Positions 35,868-46,287 are shown, counted from the stretch's first letter. The stretch is 64,000 nucleotides of DNA from Neobacillus muris (GCF_943193175.1 NZ_CALPDF010000004.1:155382-219381); one strand, 5' to 3'. The notes: generated by a model not told the origin, from the letters alone. A program made the numbers and translations.

Positions 35868-36884
35868 TTAATCACTGACTGGTTCTTTTTGATTCTTCCA
35901 AGTCATGACTCCGTCCTCTTCATCTATTTCTATTGTGACATCGACCACACCATTTTCACTGAGAATTTTCTCCTCCAAACGGTCCTTAATATCATCGGCG
36001 GCTGCAACAGTGAGATTGGGGTCAATTTCGATTTCCAGTTCCACATGTAAGTCCTCGCCCTCCTTGATGACCGTAATATCCTGAATATCCTTGACATCAG
36101 GGTCCGCCATCACCAATTCACCGATTTTATTCTCCATTTCCTCATCGGCTTGGCCGATAACCCCTGCAGCATTATCCAAAAATACTTTTCCAACCACAAA
36201 AAACATCATACCGCCAATCAGAATCGATGCGATTCCCTCAAGCTGGTGAAAATCCGTGAACCGTGCTGCGACCACAGCGATTATCGCCAATAATCCTCCT
36301 AACGTTGCTACCGTATCTTCCAAAAAAACTAATTTAGTTGCGGGTTTGGCTCTTCCCAGATAGGAAAAGCTTTTGAAAAATACACCGAGACCGCCTGCCT
36401 CCACTTCATTATCATGGAGAACCTCCTTCATAGCCTTGAACAGCACAAAGGTTTCAAGCAGGGTTGCAACAGCTAAAACAAGGATATTAATCCAAAATCC
36501 GCTTGACTCTGTTGGATGGATAACATGATGGTATCCTTCCCGTATCGTTTCAAATGCCATAATCCCAACGATTAATACCGCGCCAAGCAGAACTAAATTG
36601 ACAAGCCGGCCAAATCCGTTTGGAAACTTCTCGGTCGGAGCCTTTTTGCTTAAAGCAGAACCCACAAATACAAAAAATTGATTGGCTGCATCGCCTAAAC
36701 TATGCATCGTTTCTGCAAACATGGCAACATTCCCTGTAATGACATAGGCAGCTGCCTTTATGATGGCAATGATCGTATTTACAATGGCTGCCAGCATGGC
36801 CGATCGGTTGCCGCGCTTTAATAATTTGAATAATTCTCCCATTGTATCCGGTATCCCCTTTTTCTCAACCCATTTATTAACCAA
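35868..36884 (-). CDS. Cation diffusion facilitator family transporter
   Basis: 338-residue CDF antiporter for divalent metals. Six membrane segments in residues ~25-215, with ETMHSLGDAANQFF carrying His/Asp metal ligands in the second. The C-terminal cytosolic domain (about 220-320, DPDVKDIQDITVIKEGEDLHVEL) is the metal-sensing ferredoxin-like fold. Metal specificity (Zn, Mn, Co, Fe) is not readable. TTG start with AAAGGAGAG 8 nt upstream. Confidence 0.9.
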   Translation of the reverse strand: MVNKWVEKKGIPDTMGELFKLLKRGNRSAMLAAIVNTIIAIIKAAAYVITGNVAMFAETMHSLGDAANQFFVFVGSALSKKAPTEKFPNGFGRLVNLVLLGAVLIVGIMAFETIREGYHHVIHPTESSGFWINILVLAVATLLETFVLFKAMKEVLHDNEVEAGGLGVFFKSFSYLGRAKPATKLVFLEDTVATLGGLLAIIAVVAARFTDFHQLEGIASILIGGMMFFVVGKVFLDNAAGVIGQADEEMENKIGELVMADPDVKDIQDITVIKEGEDLHVELEIEIDPNLTVAAADDIKDRLEEKILSENGVVDVTIEIDEEDGVMTWKNQKEPVSD

Positions 36885-36944
36885 TGGATTTTCTCTCCTT
36901 TAATTTTTCCAACTTTGTATCTTTTCATCAATTTATTATTTTCC

Positions 36945-36973
36945 AAAGATAAACCCGCCTGCAAGCAGGCGGG
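36945..36973 (-). terminator. Terminator of the 77-aa hypothetical gene
   Basis: Perfect CCCGCCTGC/GCAGGCGGG stem followed by TTTATCTTTGG on the minus strand, 8 nt past the stop. Confidence 0.82.
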
Positions 36974-36981
36974 CATTCTTG

Positions 36982-37215
36982 TTAAAGATTGCGCAGCACT
37001 AGATACAATCGGTTGTTTCGTTCACTTCTTTCCTTTTCTGAAGCCAAGTCATATTTTTTCAGCAGATGGAACACATCATTTACTATTTCTTGCGTATGAT
37101 CTTTTTCGAAAAATTGTTCAAATAAAGGCCTCATATCTTCCGGCAAAAAAGAAACTTGAGATTCAAACTTCTTTTTAACATCCTCCTGCGAATGATCCAG
37201 CTTACACTCACTCAT
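36982..37215 (-). CDS. Hypothetical 77-aa protein
   Basis: Not recognised. The product is charged and helical, with no signal peptide or membrane segment: MSECKLDHSQEDVKKKFES then LPEDMRPLFEQFFEKDHTQE and an Arg/Leu-rich end. It looks real because AGGAGG is well spaced before the ATG and a strong terminator follows. It has its own intergenic gaps on both sides. Confidence 0.7.
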   Translation of the reverse strand: MSECKLDHSQEDVKKKFESQVSFLPEDMRPLFEQFFEKDHTQEIVNDVFHLLKKYDLASEKERSERNNRLYLVLRNL

Positions 37216-37266
37216 GCGGCTTCCTCCTATGTTTCATTTTTTTTAGCATACCATTTTTCAAGGCAA

Positions 37267-37295
37267 ATAAAAAAGCCAAGCGGACGCCTGACTTT
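37267..37295 (-). terminator. Terminator of the AI-2E family gene
   Basis: AAGTCAGGCG/CGCTTGGCTT imperfect stem followed by TTTTTTATTT on the minus strand, abutting the stop codon. Confidence 0.8.
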
Positions 37296-38309
37296 TCATT
37301 CCGTTGTATTTTTTTCTGGTTTTCCTGTTACCTCTAATACATCCAGGAGGAAAACAAAAACAGGTATCCCAATAATCAATCCCCAGACACCAAAGAAATG
37401 CTCTGAGAAAATTAGGACAATAAATGTATAAAAAACAGGAAGATTCGTCTTAGAACTCATGAGGTTCGGGTTTAAGATATAGGCCTCAATTCCATGAATA
37501 ATCGCAATCGCAATCCCTATATATAAAACCTTGATCATACCGCCGATACTATAAGCAATAATCACCAACGGAATGAGTGAAATAATAACCCCGGCAACCG
37601 GAATTAACCCCAAAATGAAAACCATGATCGACAGACCGCCCAGCTGTGGAAAATCAAGCAGCCAAAGAGAGATGGTCGTCAGAACACAATTTACGACGGC
37701 AATGATTAACTGCGCCTCAATTACCTTTCCGAACGTTCCGACAAATTTTTTGGCAAAGTATTCAATTTCCACATAAATCGATGAAATCTTGCTTGTTTTA
37801 AACTTTTGAGTAAATTCCATTAACCGCGGTTTTTCTAATAAGAAAAACAGACTTAACAGCAGGGCCAGCAGCACTTGTAAACTGACTTTACTAATATCAG
37901 TAAAATACCTTAATACGAAGGTCACACCTTGTTCAAGGTAGCTGGATATTTGAACTTCTTCAACCCGTTTCACAATATAATTTAAAACGACATTATCATG
38001 TTTCGAGGTATAAAAGGCCGTCAGCTGCTTAATTAAAGCAGTAATTTCATTGACAATCATCGGCAGATAGGTAACTAATCCATAGGAAAGCAAGCCAACG
38101 ATACTGGCGTAGGAAATGACCACGATCAGCTTGCGGTTCAGAGGAATTTTCCCTTCAATAAGATGGACAAGCCGATCCATCAAAAACGCAAAAATAAATG
38201 TCAGCAAGATTAAATTGATCATGGAACGCATCGCGTATAAAACTAAGGCAATAACGATAAATATAAGTAATCTTTTGAAACCGCTGCTCTGTAAAATTTT
38301 ATTCATCAT
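37296..38309 (-). CDS. AI-2E family transporter
   Basis: 337-residue membrane protein of the AI-2E (TqsA/PerM) family, with seven or eight hydrophobic segments. A pair at the N-terminus is followed by a soluble central stretch (about 90-150), then a C-terminal block with PQLGGLSIMVFILGLIPVAG and HFFGVWGLIIGIPVFVFLLD typical of the family. Members export small molecules or Na+ in different bacteria, so no substrate is assigned. Confidence 0.85.
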   Translation of the reverse strand: MMNKILQSSGFKRLLIFIVIALVLYAMRSMINLILLTFIFAFLMDRLVHLIEGKIPLNRKLIVVISYASIVGLLSYGLVTYLPMIVNEITALIKQLTAFYTSKHDNVVLNYIVKRVEEVQISSYLEQGVTFVLRYFTDISKVSLQVLLALLLSLFFLLEKPRLMEFTQKFKTSKISSIYVEIEYFAKKFVGTFGKVIEAQLIIAVVNCVLTTISLWLLDFPQLGGLSIMVFILGLIPVAGVIISLIPLVIIAYSIGGMIKVLYIGIAIAIIHGIEAYILNPNLMSSKTNLPVFYTFIVLIFSEHFFGVWGLIIGIPVFVFLLDVLEVTGKPEKNTTE

Positions 38310-38415
38310 GGACAGTTATCGAACCTCAACATTCCTACTAAAGATTTACCATCATATTCAGTGAAGTATACATATATTATATCAAATTCAGTTTCAAATT
38401 TCCTTGACAATTCGT

Positions 38416-39390
38416 TTAAAATTGAACAGGAGCAACTGAGCGATCAATCGCTTTACACTGATATCCCTGTGATTGTAAATAATCAAGGAGCTGTGGCAAA
38501 TGTGCCAGCGTTTCCCGTTTCTCATGCATCAGAATAACCCGCGGCCCATTATAGCCTGCCATGTTGTTAAGCTGATCAATCACACTCTGGATATACCGCT
38601 CGTCTTTGTAATACCAGTCCTTACTGTCTATATTCCAATCCCACAAGATGTAGCCATTCTCTTTCACAGCTGCCTTGTACTCGTCTGTCATATAAGGCGA
38701 ACTTCCATAAGGGGTTCTGGCTAAAGGAGAATTGACGCCGGAAATTTCCATTAACGTATTACGGTTCTGGTTTAGCTCACCAATAACGGAATCCTTTGAT
38801 GCATAAAATATGTCCTTTCGGTGAGATACACTGTGAAGCCCCAACCCTTCACCAGATGCCGCCATTAACTTTACAGCATCAGGAAATCTTCGGATGTTTC
38901 CATCTATCATAAAAAATGTCGCCTTAAACTGATAGTGCTCCAGTTGAGCTATGATATCCCCCGAAATCGCAGATGGTCCATCATCAAAGGTCAAATAAAT
39001 CGTCTTTGCCTTATTTTCTTCTTGAGTGCCTGCCGGTTGAGATGCAGTAGAACTTGTGTCACCAGTTGGTGCCTGCGGGGATGCAGGCTGGTTAGCAGCC
39101 GTCTGTTTCGGTGCAGGATTTGCCGTTTCGGAAGTCTGTACAGGATGATTCGGCTGATGGTTTTCTTTAGCCGCTGCCTGTTTCGGCTTGTTTGCCCTCC
39201 ATTTCTTATCCCCAATGTAATCTTTATTGCTCCGCAAACCTTCTTTTGAATATTTACTAGTTTCATGTTCTTTCAAATGAGTAGTCTTACCCGCTGTATC
39301 TGTTACAAAAATGCCTAAGACCAAAAGGCCAATCAGAAAAATAACCGTCAATGCCCCTTTAACACGGCGGCGCCGCTTTAATTTTCCCAT
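38416..39390 (-). CDS. Polysaccharide deacetylase, membrane-anchored
   Basis: 324 aa, carbohydrate esterase 4 (NodB) family. An uncleaved N-terminal anchor (RRRR then hydrophobic residues ~12-30) is followed by a ~90-residue Pro/Gln/Thr-rich linker, then the NodB domain from about 128. Catalytic/metal residues: TFDDGPS at 134-140 (D136 base, D137 ligand) and H186/H190 in HSVSH; TPYGSSPY, DWNIDSKDW and ILMHE follow. Probably deacetylates peptidoglycan or wall glycans outside the membrane. Confidence 0.92.
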   Translation of the reverse strand: MGKLKRRRRVKGALTVIFLIGLLVLGIFVTDTAGKTTHLKEHETSKYSKEGLRSNKDYIGDKKWRANKPKQAAAKENHQPNHPVQTSETANPAPKQTAANQPASPQAPTGDTSSTASQPAGTQEENKAKTIYLTFDDGPSAISGDIIAQLEHYQFKATFFMIDGNIRRFPDAVKLMAASGEGLGLHSVSHRKDIFYASKDSVIGELNQNRNTLMEISGVNSPLARTPYGSSPYMTDEYKAAVKENGYILWDWNIDSKDWYYKDERYIQSVIDQLNNMAGYNGPRVILMHEKRETLAHLPQLLDYLQSQGYQCKAIDRSVAPVQF

Positions 39391-39745
39391 TATTTCAAAA
39401 CCTCACTGCCTAATAATTAACGTTTCTTCACCATTATAGACGATTTTATTACAATTATGTTTCAATTCTATTAAAAAAATGACAAAACTATCAAAAGAAC
39501 TTCCATAAAAATAGAAAATCAGACAAATTCCAACAAAAATACACTTCCTTATTGTACCGAAAAAAAGAGGATTTGTGTGGAAATTTTATTATATTTTTCC
39601 AGTTTTTAGACTAATAAATATTTTTACTCGTTGACATGTCTATCATTTTATTTCCTTGTTAAACCGAAGCTTTTAGTTGAACTAAGTTGGCTGCTACAGC
39701 TAAAATCAGTAGGAGTACATACTTTATAATTTACGGAGGAGCAGC
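39391..39745. other. Intergenic region upstream of pepV
   Basis: AT-rich and without a gene. A TTGACA (39632-39637) has no good -10 at 16-18 nt. A short inverted repeat TTAGTTGAACTAA lies at 39673-39685. No riboswitch was recognised. Confidence 0.6.
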
Positions 39746-41098
39746 ATGGAGCATTTATCACAACTAACAGCAGAATTAAAAAGTATTGAAGCTGATTTTC
39801 ATCAGGCATTACTGGACCTGGTCGCGATACCTAGTGTGATTAACGAAATGGAAGCAGGCTATCCTTTTGGCAAAGCAATTGATTCTGCTTTAAAAAAAGC
39901 TTTAGAAATTTGCGGCCGGCTCGGATTTAACACCTTTTATGACCCGGAAGGCTATTATGGCTATGCCGAGATTGGCGAAGGAAAAGAGATGATTGGCATT
40001 CTGGGACATCTTGATGTCGTGCCCGCCGGAAAATTAGATGAATGGGTGTCCCCTCCCTTCCAGCCTGTTATCAAGGACGGAAACATGTATGGCCGCGGGA
40101 CTCAGGACGACAAAGGACCGACACTGGCTGCCTTATTTGCCGTCAAAGCTTTAATGAATCTTGGCATTACTTTTAACAAACGTGTCCGCTTTATTTTTGG
40201 TACAGATGAGGAATCCCTTTGGCGCTGTATGACCCGATATTGCAAGCTGGAAGAAATCCCAGAGATGGGCTTTGCGCCTGACTCTGTCTTCCCGATGGTT
40301 TATGCTGAAAAAGGACTGCTCCAGGTCCAGCTTGAAGGCAAAAACGAGACCGAATTGCGATTGAACGCAGGAAATGCCTTTAATGCAGTGCCTGATACAG
40401 CTGGATATGCCGGCCCAATGGCAGCCGAGCTGAGAGAGGCCTTACAAAAGCTTGGTTTTCATTTTGAAACGAATAATGATGGACTAGTCGTACTTGGAAA
40501 GGCGGTCCATGCTCAGGCTGCAGAAACAGGCATCAATGCGATTGCTCGATTGATGATGGGATTAAAGCAAATTGGCTGTTCCTCTAAAACCATTGATTTT
40601 ATGAATGACTTGGTCAAAGAAGATGCATTTGCGGAAAATATTTTTGGGAAATGTGAGGATGAGGCGTCCGGAAAGTTAAAGTTTAATGTAGGAAAAATAG
40701 AATTGACCGAAGAGATTGAAAGACTTTCAATTGATCTCCGGATCCCTGTCACAGCAGATAAAGAAAGGATTGCAAGCCAGCTTGCTCATGCTGCTCAACA
40801 ATATGGATTGGCATACAAGGAATACGATTATCTGAAATCCATCTACATTCCAAAGGATCATTTTTTGGCCAAAACGTTAATGAAGGTCTATCAGGAAGTG
40901 ACAGGTGATTTGGTTTCCGAACCGATTGCTTCAGGCGGGGCGACCTATGCCAGAGCAATGGACAATTTTGTTGCGTTTGGGGCAGCTTTCCCGCAGCAAA
41001 AGAAAACGGAGCATCAGCCCAATGAACATATTGCATTAGACGCCATGTTTAAAGCGATGACCGTTTATGCAAGGGCGGTTTATGAATTGACCCGTTAA
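39746..41098 (+). CDS. pepV: M20-family dipeptidase PepV
   Basis: 450-residue zinc aminoacyl dipeptidase of the PepV type (M20A). Metal and catalytic residues: H88 and D90 in LGHLDVVPAG, D121 in GRGTQDDKGP, E155/E156 in GTDEES, D in APDSVFP and a His near the C-terminus (NEHIALDAM). PepV removes N-terminal residues from dipeptides such as beta-Ala-dipeptides. Ribosome site GGAGGAG. Single gene. Confidence 0.92.
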   Translation: MEHLSQLTAELKSIEADFHQALLDLVAIPSVINEMEAGYPFGKAIDSALKKALEICGRLGFNTFYDPEGYYGYAEIGEGKEMIGILGHLDVVPAGKLDEWVSPPFQPVIKDGNMYGRGTQDDKGPTLAALFAVKALMNLGITFNKRVRFIFGTDEESLWRCMTRYCKLEEIPEMGFAPDSVFPMVYAEKGLLQVQLEGKNETELRLNAGNAFNAVPDTAGYAGPMAAELREALQKLGFHFETNNDGLVVLGKAVHAQAAETGINAIARLMMGLKQIGCSSKTIDFMNDLVKEDAFAENIFGKCEDEASGKLKFNVGKIELTEEIERLSIDLRIPVTADKERIASQLAHAAQQYGLAYKEYDYLKSIYIPKDHFLAKTLMKVYQEVTGDLVSEPIASGGATYARAMDNFVAFGAAFPQQKKTEHQPNEHIALDAMFKAMTVYARAVYELTR

Positions 41099-41187
41099 TC
41101 GGTCTTGAAAATAAACTGCATAACAAATTTCTCCTGAAACATAATAAAAGTGGCTATGGCCGATTTTTACTTATGGAGGAGATGGAT

Positions 41188-41868
41188 ATGTTGCAAAACC
41201 AGAACCAGCAAGAACAAATGCACCAGAATATGCATACAGGTGCTGTACCGCCGCAGTTAAACCACGGAGGTCATGAGGTTTTTGATGTACATGAAGTGTT
41301 ATCCAGTTCAATTGGAACGATGAACCAATATATGATGCTGCGCCAGCATGTTAAAGATCAAGAATTACTTGATATTTTGGACCGCCAATACCAATTTATG
41401 CAAAATGAATATAATATTACGTTAGATTGCTTTAAATCGGGGAAAAATCCTGCCCAGCCAACGTCAAGCTATAAAATGAACCAAGATAATGACTTTATCT
41501 ATGGAATGAAGCCAGCAGCTCCCAAAAAACCTATGCAATCCATGAGCGAAATTTCGGATGAATTTATTTCAGGCTGTATGCTGACAGCCTGCAAAACTGG
41601 CGCCTCGCAAAAAACAATGGCGGCTCTGGAGACTACCAATCCGGTTGTCCGCCGTGTTCTAGCTGACTCGATTCCAAACTGCATTGAAATGGCTTATGAA
41701 TTATCTATTTATCAAAATAAACACCATTACTATCAAGTGCCGCAGCTGTCACAGCAAGACATGACTATGATGGTGAATGCCTTTGCACCAGCCCAAGGAA
41801 TGCCGCAAACGATGAATCAGAACACTAATATGAATATCAACACCAGTATGAATTACATGAAACACTAA
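41188..41868 (+). CDS. Spore coat protein, CotF family
   Basis: 226-residue Gln/Met/Asn-rich protein. The middle (about 28-85, HEVFDVHEVLSSSIGTMNQY...) and a second helical unit (about 120-180, EISDEFISGCMLTACKTGA, ...VRRVLADSIPNCIEMAYEL) match the ferritin-like CotF coat family. Gln/Asn-rich low-complexity ends are typical of coat proteins. ATG 41188 is chosen since the earlier ATG (41173) is part of the GGAGGAG ribosome site. CATAATAAA upstream (41140-41148) resembles a mother-cell sigma -10, but no matching -35 is clear. Confidence 0.85.
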   Translation: MLQNQNQQEQMHQNMHTGAVPPQLNHGGHEVFDVHEVLSSSIGTMNQYMMLRQHVKDQELLDILDRQYQFMQNEYNITLDCFKSGKNPAQPTSSYKMNQDNDFIYGMKPAAPKKPMQSMSEISDEFISGCMLTACKTGASQKTMAALETTNPVVRRVLADSIPNCIEMAYELSIYQNKHHYYQVPQLSQQDMTMMVNAFAPAQGMPQTMNQNTNMNINTSMNYMKH

Positions 41869-41874
41869 TCAATA

Positions 41875-41908
41875 AAGAAGCTATCCAACTTGGATAGCTT
41901 CTTTGTTT
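41875..41908 (+). terminator. Terminator of the CotF-like gene
   Basis: AAGAAGCTATCCAA/TTGGATAGCTTCTT stem followed by TGTTTCC, 6 nt past the stop. The stem is long and perfect, the U-run short. Confidence 0.85.
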
Positions 41909-41920
41909 CCCTAATATAAA

Positions 41921-41949
41921 TAAAAAAGACCAGCATTTCTGCCAGCCTT
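41921..41949 (-). terminator. Terminator of ssrA
   Basis: AAGGCTGGC/GCTGGTCTT stem including G-U pairs, followed by TTTTTTATTTATATT on the minus strand, 16 nt past the tmRNA 3' end. Confidence 0.7.
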
Positions 41950-41965
41950 GTTATCCACCTATGTA

Positions 41966-42325
41966 TGGTGGAGACGGCGGGAATCGAACCCGCGTCCAAA
42001 GATATCGGCACTTAAGCTTCTACGAGTGTAGTCGATATATTGGCGCTTCGCTGATCCTTTTGCCTACCGACAGGCGGCCGGTCAGCTAGTCTGGTTGTTC
42101 TCTTCCTTCTTCCTCAGACGGTGGAATCCGGCGTAGCCCACTAAGAGTGAGTCCCTGACCCTACCACATGGGCGATGGAGGGAGGAACCGCTAAGCGCTT
42201 ATTAGGCAGCTAAAGCGAAAGATTTGTTAGTTTTGCCAGTTATTGGCTTTGGCGTTTTAACGAGGCCGGCCCCCTCGACTCGCAACCCAAGCTCGAACTA
42301 CCCCTGTCGAATCCGTAGCGTCCCC
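41966..42325 (-). ncRNA. ssrA: Transfer-messenger RNA (tmRNA)
   Basis: 360-nt RNA. The 5' end GGGGACGCTACGGATTCGAC and 3' end GGTTCGATTCCCGCCGTCTCCACCA form the tRNA-Ala-like half with encoded CCA. The tag frame at 42237-42205 reads GKTNKSFALAA followed by TAATAA, so the full tag with the charged Ala is AGKTNKSFALAA. The ALAA end is the ClpXP degron. It rescues stalled ribosomes with SmpB, whose gene is next upstream. Confidence 0.98.
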
Positions 42326-42337
42326 ATTATAAAATGT

Positions 42338-42414
42338 GCTGAAAACTTTTCAGCAAGACGTTTAGGAAACTGGCAAGATGTCAGAGCAAAAGATTGTGTC
42401 GCATCTTAGCGACA
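42338..42414 (-). other. Leader hairpins of the ssrA precursor
   Basis: Between the promoter and the mature 5' end lie two perfect inverted repeats: TGTCGC/GCGACA (42397-42414), at the expected transcript start, and TGCTGAAAA/TTTTCAGCA (42338-42356), 13 nt before the mature end. They belong to the part removed by RNase P. Confidence 0.7.
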
Positions 42415-42419
42415 AACTT

Positions 42420-42447
42420 ATTATAACATACTTTCATCATTTTTCAA
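42420..42447 (-). promoter_or_regulatory. Promoter of ssrA
   Basis: Minus strand TTGAAA (42442-42447), 16-nt spacer, TATAAT (42420-42425) preceded by TG at the extended -10 position. Confidence 0.8.
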
Positions 42448-42491
42448 TTGTAAGTAACTGTAAGAAAAATGGAAATTGAACCAGCTGCTGG

Positions 42492-42959
42492 CTACATCTT
42501 CTGGCGCTCACGGAAGGCACGCTCGATTTCCCTTTTTGCTTCCTTCCTCTTCAAATCTTCCCGCTTATCATAGTTCTTTTTCCCTTTTGCCAAACCAATT
42601 AACACTTTGCAATAACCATTTTTTAAATATAGCTTTAATGGTATTAACGCATATCCGGCCTCTTTTGTGTCACCGAACAATTTCATAATTTCCTTTTTAT
42701 GCAGCAGCAGCTTCCTTGTCCTTAATGGATCATGATTATATCGATTTCCCTGTTCGTAAGGGCTGACATGCATCCCAAAAAGGTCAGCTTCCCCGTTTTG
42801 GATTCTAACATAGGAATCTTTCAGGTTAACACGCCCAGCACGGATCGATTTGATCTCTGTCCCCTGCAGCACAATACCGGCTTCGTATGTTTCTTCGATA
42901 AAATAGTCATGATAAGCCTTTTTATTTTGTGCGACTGTTTTCCCTTCACCTTTTGGCAT
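42492..42959 (-). CDS. smpB: SsrA-binding protein SmpB
   Basis: 155-residue partner of tmRNA that places it in the ribosomal A site. It has the OB-barrel sequence [20 protein letters not shown] near residues 18-37, [20 protein letters not shown] and the basic C-terminal tail [17 protein letters not shown]. Start at ATG 42959 with AGGTGATAACA upstream, not the GTG three codons earlier which is part of that site. Confidence 0.97.
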   Translation of the reverse strand: MPKGEGKTVAQNKKAYHDYFIEETYEAGIVLQGTEIKSIRAGRVNLKDSYVRIQNGEADLFGMHVSPYEQGNRYNHDPLRTRKLLLHKKEIMKLFGDTKEAGYALIPLKLYLKNGYCKVLIGLAKGKKNYDKREDLKRKEAKREIERAFRERQKM

Positions 42960-43017
42960 TGTTATCACCTCATATCTATGGATTTTATTTTAACAGAACA
43001 AGCAAGCCCATACAATG

Positions 43018-43046
43018 GAAAGAGAGCCGTCAAGCGGCTCTCTTCC
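43018..43046 (-). terminator. Hairpin downstream of rnr
   Basis: GAGAGCCGC/GCGGCTCTC-type stem just past the rnr stop on the minus strand. The following run (TCTTTCC) is weak, so it may be a partial terminator or an mRNA-end stabiliser before smpB. Confidence 0.6.
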
Positions 43047-43048
43047 CT

Positions 43049-45394
43049 TTACCGTTTCTTATTTTTCCGTTTTGTGCTTTTTGAAACGGGGACGTTTTCA
43101 TAATGCTTGCGCTTCTTCTTTTTCTGTTTCGGGCCCTGACTTCCACCGAATTCTGGCCTTCCGCTCCGGTCACCTTGCTTATTGCGCCTCGGTTTATGGG
43201 TATCGCTTCCTGTTTTAAACACTTTGGGAGCCGCTGGCCGTTCGCGTCGGGGAGTTCCCTTCATGCCGACAATTTCAAAGTCAATTGACCGTTCATCCTT
43301 ATTAACATTCACAACTCGGACAGTAATTTCATCGCCTATCCGGAAAACCTTCCCTGTCCTTTCGCCGATCATGGCATAATGACGTTCATCGAAGCGATAA
43401 TAGTCATCGGTCATGTAGCTGACATGAACAAGACCCTCAATCGTATTTTGCAGCTCGACGAACATGCCGAAGTTGGTGACAGAACTAATGATGCCATCGA
43501 ATTCCTCACCAATTTTATCTAACATAAACTCCGCTTTTTTCAGCTCATCTGTTTCCCGCTCGGCTTCCACTGCCCGGCGCTCCATCTTGGAAGAGTGGGC
43601 GGCAATATCCGGCAGCTGGGCATTCCATTTTTCCCGCGTCGCCTCATCCAATTTGCCCTCGATTAAATACGTGCGAATCAACCTATGCACGATCGTATCC
43701 GGATAGCGGCGGATTGGTGAAGTAAAATGGGTATAAAACTGGGTAGATAGTCCGAAGTGCCCCAGGCTTTCAGGATCATATTTAGCCTGCTGCATCGAAC
43801 GCAGCATGACAGTAGAAACGACCATTTCTTCCGGCTTTCCTTGAACCTCTTCAATGATTTCCTGGAGTGCCCGGGGATGAACGTTGTTTGCGGTCCCTTT
43901 TACGATATAGCCGAAGTTAGTGATAAACTCGAAAAACTTCCGCAGTTTGTCCTCTTTCGGGTCCTCGTGAATCCGGTAAATAAATGGAACATCCATCCAA
44001 TGAAAATGCTCAGCCACCGTTTCATTCGCCGCCAGCATGAATTCCTCAATCAGACGTTCCGCCACAGACCGATCCCTTAGAATGACATCCGTCGGCTTTC
44101 CTTCCTCGTCGACCAGAACCTTGGATTCTTTAAAATCAAAATCAATGGCTCCTCTTGTCATCCGTTTATTTCTTAAAATGGCTGCAAGCTGTTCCATTAA
44201 TTCAAACATCGGAACAAGTGATGCATAACGTGCCCGCGTTTCCTCGTCCTTATCAACAAGAATCAGATTCACGTCATGATAGGTCATCCGTTCTGTCGTT
44301 TTGATGACACTTTGAAAAATCTCATGGGAAACAGCCTGGCCTTCCGTGTCAATTTCCATCTCACAGGATAACACGAGACGATCAACCTTCGGATTTAGGG
44401 AACAGATGCCATTGGATAAGCGGTGTGGAATCATCGGGATTACCCGGTCCACTAAATAGACGCTCGTAGCCCTGTCCGCAGCTTCTCGGTCAATTGGCGT
44501 CCCTTCTTTTACATAATAGCTGACGTCAGCGATATGGACCCCAAGCTTGTAGTTCCCGTTATCCAGCTTGGTTACAGTAACAGCATCATCCAAATCTTTA
44601 GCATCAGCGCCATCAATCGTTACAATGACTTCATTTCGTAAGTCGCGGCGATTGGCCAGCTCGCTTTCATCAATCGTATCAGGCGTTTCATTAGCCTGCT
44701 GGAGCACATCGTCCGGAAAGGCCATTGGGAGTCCATGTTTATGTATTACTGAAAGGATATCCACTCCTGGGTCGTTTTTATGGCCGAGGATGGTAACGAC
44801 TTCCCCTTCCGCACTTTTCCTTCCCTCCGGATAAGAGGTCAGTTCCACGACAACCTTATGTCCCTCCACTGCCCCTTTAGAAGCAGCTTTTGGAATAAAA
44901 ATATCACTGGCAAATTTTTTATCATCCGGAATCACAAAGCCAAAGTTTTTACTTTCTACATAGGTTCCAACAATTTGCTTTATGCCTCTTTCCACAATCC
45001 GAATGACACTGCCTTCCCGGCGCTGTCCGGAGGTTTCCGCGGAAACCCGAACAAGAACGGTATCGCCGTGCATGGCATTATTAATTTCAGTTGGCGGTAT
45101 AAATATATCATCCATACCCGGCTCATCGGGAACCACAAAGGCGAATCCCTTGGCATGTCCAGATAATTTTCCCCGGATTAGATTCATCTTTTCCGGCAGG
45201 CCATAGCGGTTGGCCCTTGTACGGACGACAAGCCCTTTTTCCTCCATTTGGACAAGAGCTTTGACAAACTCTTTAAAGTCTGCAGAATCCTCAATGCCGA
45301 ATGCTTCTTCAAGCTCTTGAACGGTCAGCGGCTTATAAGCCTCGTCCTTCATATAATTCAAAAGTTTATCAATATGATTTTGGATAGTATCCAA
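43049..45394 (-). CDS. rnr: Ribonuclease R
   Basis: 781-residue processive 3'-5' exoribonuclease of the RNase II/R family. Order: N-terminal winged-helix (about 5-65), two cold-shock domains (about 70-225), the RNB catalytic domain (about 245-575; [13 protein letters not shown] holds metal-binding Asp residues), S1 domain (about 620-705), and a Lys/Arg-rich tail ending [10 protein letters not shown]. Start at TTG 45394 with AAGGAGG 7 nt upstream; a longer frame would include that site. It works with tmRNA/SmpB in decay of stalled mRNAs and lies in the conserved ssrA-smpB-rnr cluster. Confidence 0.95.
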   Translation of the reverse strand: MDTIQNHIDKLLNYMKDEAYKPLTVQELEEAFGIEDSADFKEFVKALVQMEEKGLVVRTRANRYGLPEKMNLIRGKLSGHAKGFAFVVPDEPGMDDIFIPPTEINNAMHGDTVLVRVSAETSGQRREGSVIRIVERGIKQIVGTYVESKNFGFVIPDDKKFASDIFIPKAASKGAVEGHKVVVELTSYPEGRKSAEGEVVTILGHKNDPGVDILSVIHKHGLPMAFPDDVLQQANETPDTIDESELANRRDLRNEVIVTIDGADAKDLDDAVTVTKLDNGNYKLGVHIADVSYYVKEGTPIDREAADRATSVYLVDRVIPMIPHRLSNGICSLNPKVDRLVLSCEMEIDTEGQAVSHEIFQSVIKTTERMTYHDVNLILVDKDEETRARYASLVPMFELMEQLAAILRNKRMTRGAIDFDFKESKVLVDEEGKPTDVILRDRSVAERLIEEFMLAANETVAEHFHWMDVPFIYRIHEDPKEDKLRKFFEFITNFGYIVKGTANNVHPRALQEIIEEVQGKPEEMVVSTVMLRSMQQAKYDPESLGHFGLSTQFYTHFTSPIRRYPDTIVHRLIRTYLIEGKLDEATREKWNAQLPDIAAHSSKMERRAVEAERETDELKKAEFMLDKIGEEFDGIISSVTNFGMFVELQNTIEGLVHVSYMTDDYYRFDERHYAMIGERTGKVFRIGDEITVRVVNVNKDERSIDFEIVGMKGTPRRERPAAPKVFKTGSDTHKPRRNKQGDRSGRPEFGGSQGPKQKKKKRKHYENVPVSKSTKRKNKKR

Positions 45395-45420
45395 ATTTAA
45401 TCCCTCCTTATAAGGAATTT

Positions 45421-46167
45421 TTAATCGTGCCAATCGAGTTTTTCTAAAAAGGCGTACACATCTTCATGCAGCTGTTCCCGTTCTTTATCCAGCGTGATGA
45501 CGTGGCCTGACTTCTCGTACCATTTTATTAGCTTCGTATCAGATTCAATACTGCTATAAATAATATTGGCACTTTCGGTATTGATCATTTTGTCATGGCG
45601 CGCTTGGACAACAAATGTCGGGGCATAGATCATGTCGACATTTTCCCTGACATCCGCGATCAATTCCTGAAGTGCTTTTAGGGTTTTCATCGGGGTCTTC
45701 TTGAACTCATTCATCTCTAATTCAATTTGTTCCTCCGATTTTCCTTCCCGTTTTTTAAACTCGCGGGCATATTCAAGCACGCCTTCATACATAATCTCTT
45801 CGCTTTTTATATGCATGGGGGCACACATCGGTACAATTCCTTTTATAGGTACAGTGTATCCTAATTTCAAAGAAAATACCCCGCCAAGCGATAGTCCGGC
45901 GACAGCAATTTCCTCGTGGCCCTTATTTTTTAAAAATTGATAGCCGTTTAAAACGTCCTGCCACCAATCCTCCGGACCTGAAAGAACCAGTTCCTCTGGC
46001 GGGACGCCGTGACCTTTATAATGCGGCGCATGACAGGTGTAGCCTTTGTTTTCAAGAAAACGGCCAAGCATTCGGACGTCGGATGAGTTGCCGGTAAAGC
46101 CGTGCAGCAACAGGACAGCCCGTTTTCCGCCCTCAAAAGTAAATGGTTTTGGCAATGCAACTTTCAT
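45421..46167 (-). CDS. Carboxylesterase (alpha/beta hydrolase, Est/YvaK type)
   Basis: 248-residue serine esterase. The oxyanion region is [13 protein letters not shown] (residues ~20-32); the nucleophile S93 is in GLSLGG; the acid is the Asp of [10 protein letters not shown] near 194 and the His is in KSGHVITLD near 222. It corresponds by sequence pattern and place (between rnr and secG) to YvaK and the Geobacillus Est30 type, acting on short-chain esters. Confidence 0.93.
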   Translation of the reverse strand: MKVALPKPFTFEGGKRAVLLLHGFTGNSSDVRMLGRFLENKGYTCHAPHYKGHGVPPEELVLSGPEDWWQDVLNGYQFLKNKGHEEIAVAGLSLGGVFSLKLGYTVPIKGIVPMCAPMHIKSEEIMYEGVLEYAREFKKREGKSEEQIELEMNEFKKTPMKTLKALQELIADVRENVDMIYAPTFVVQARHDKMINTESANIIYSSIESDTKLIKWYEKSGHVITLDKEREQLHEDVYAFLEKLDWHD

Positions 46168-46287
46168 GATGTAAACTCCTTTATGTACAATCTGTTTCTT
46201 AGTTTAGTTTAAGCATTAATAGGTTGAAGATTCCACCAAAAAGACTTGATAAGAGTATCTAAGCGATACTTTTTTTTGTGTGATAGA

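Noticed and set aside
42224..42409. 61-aa plus-strand ORF across ssrA
   Set aside because: It lies opposite the tmRNA and its leader; sequence is explained by the RNA gene.
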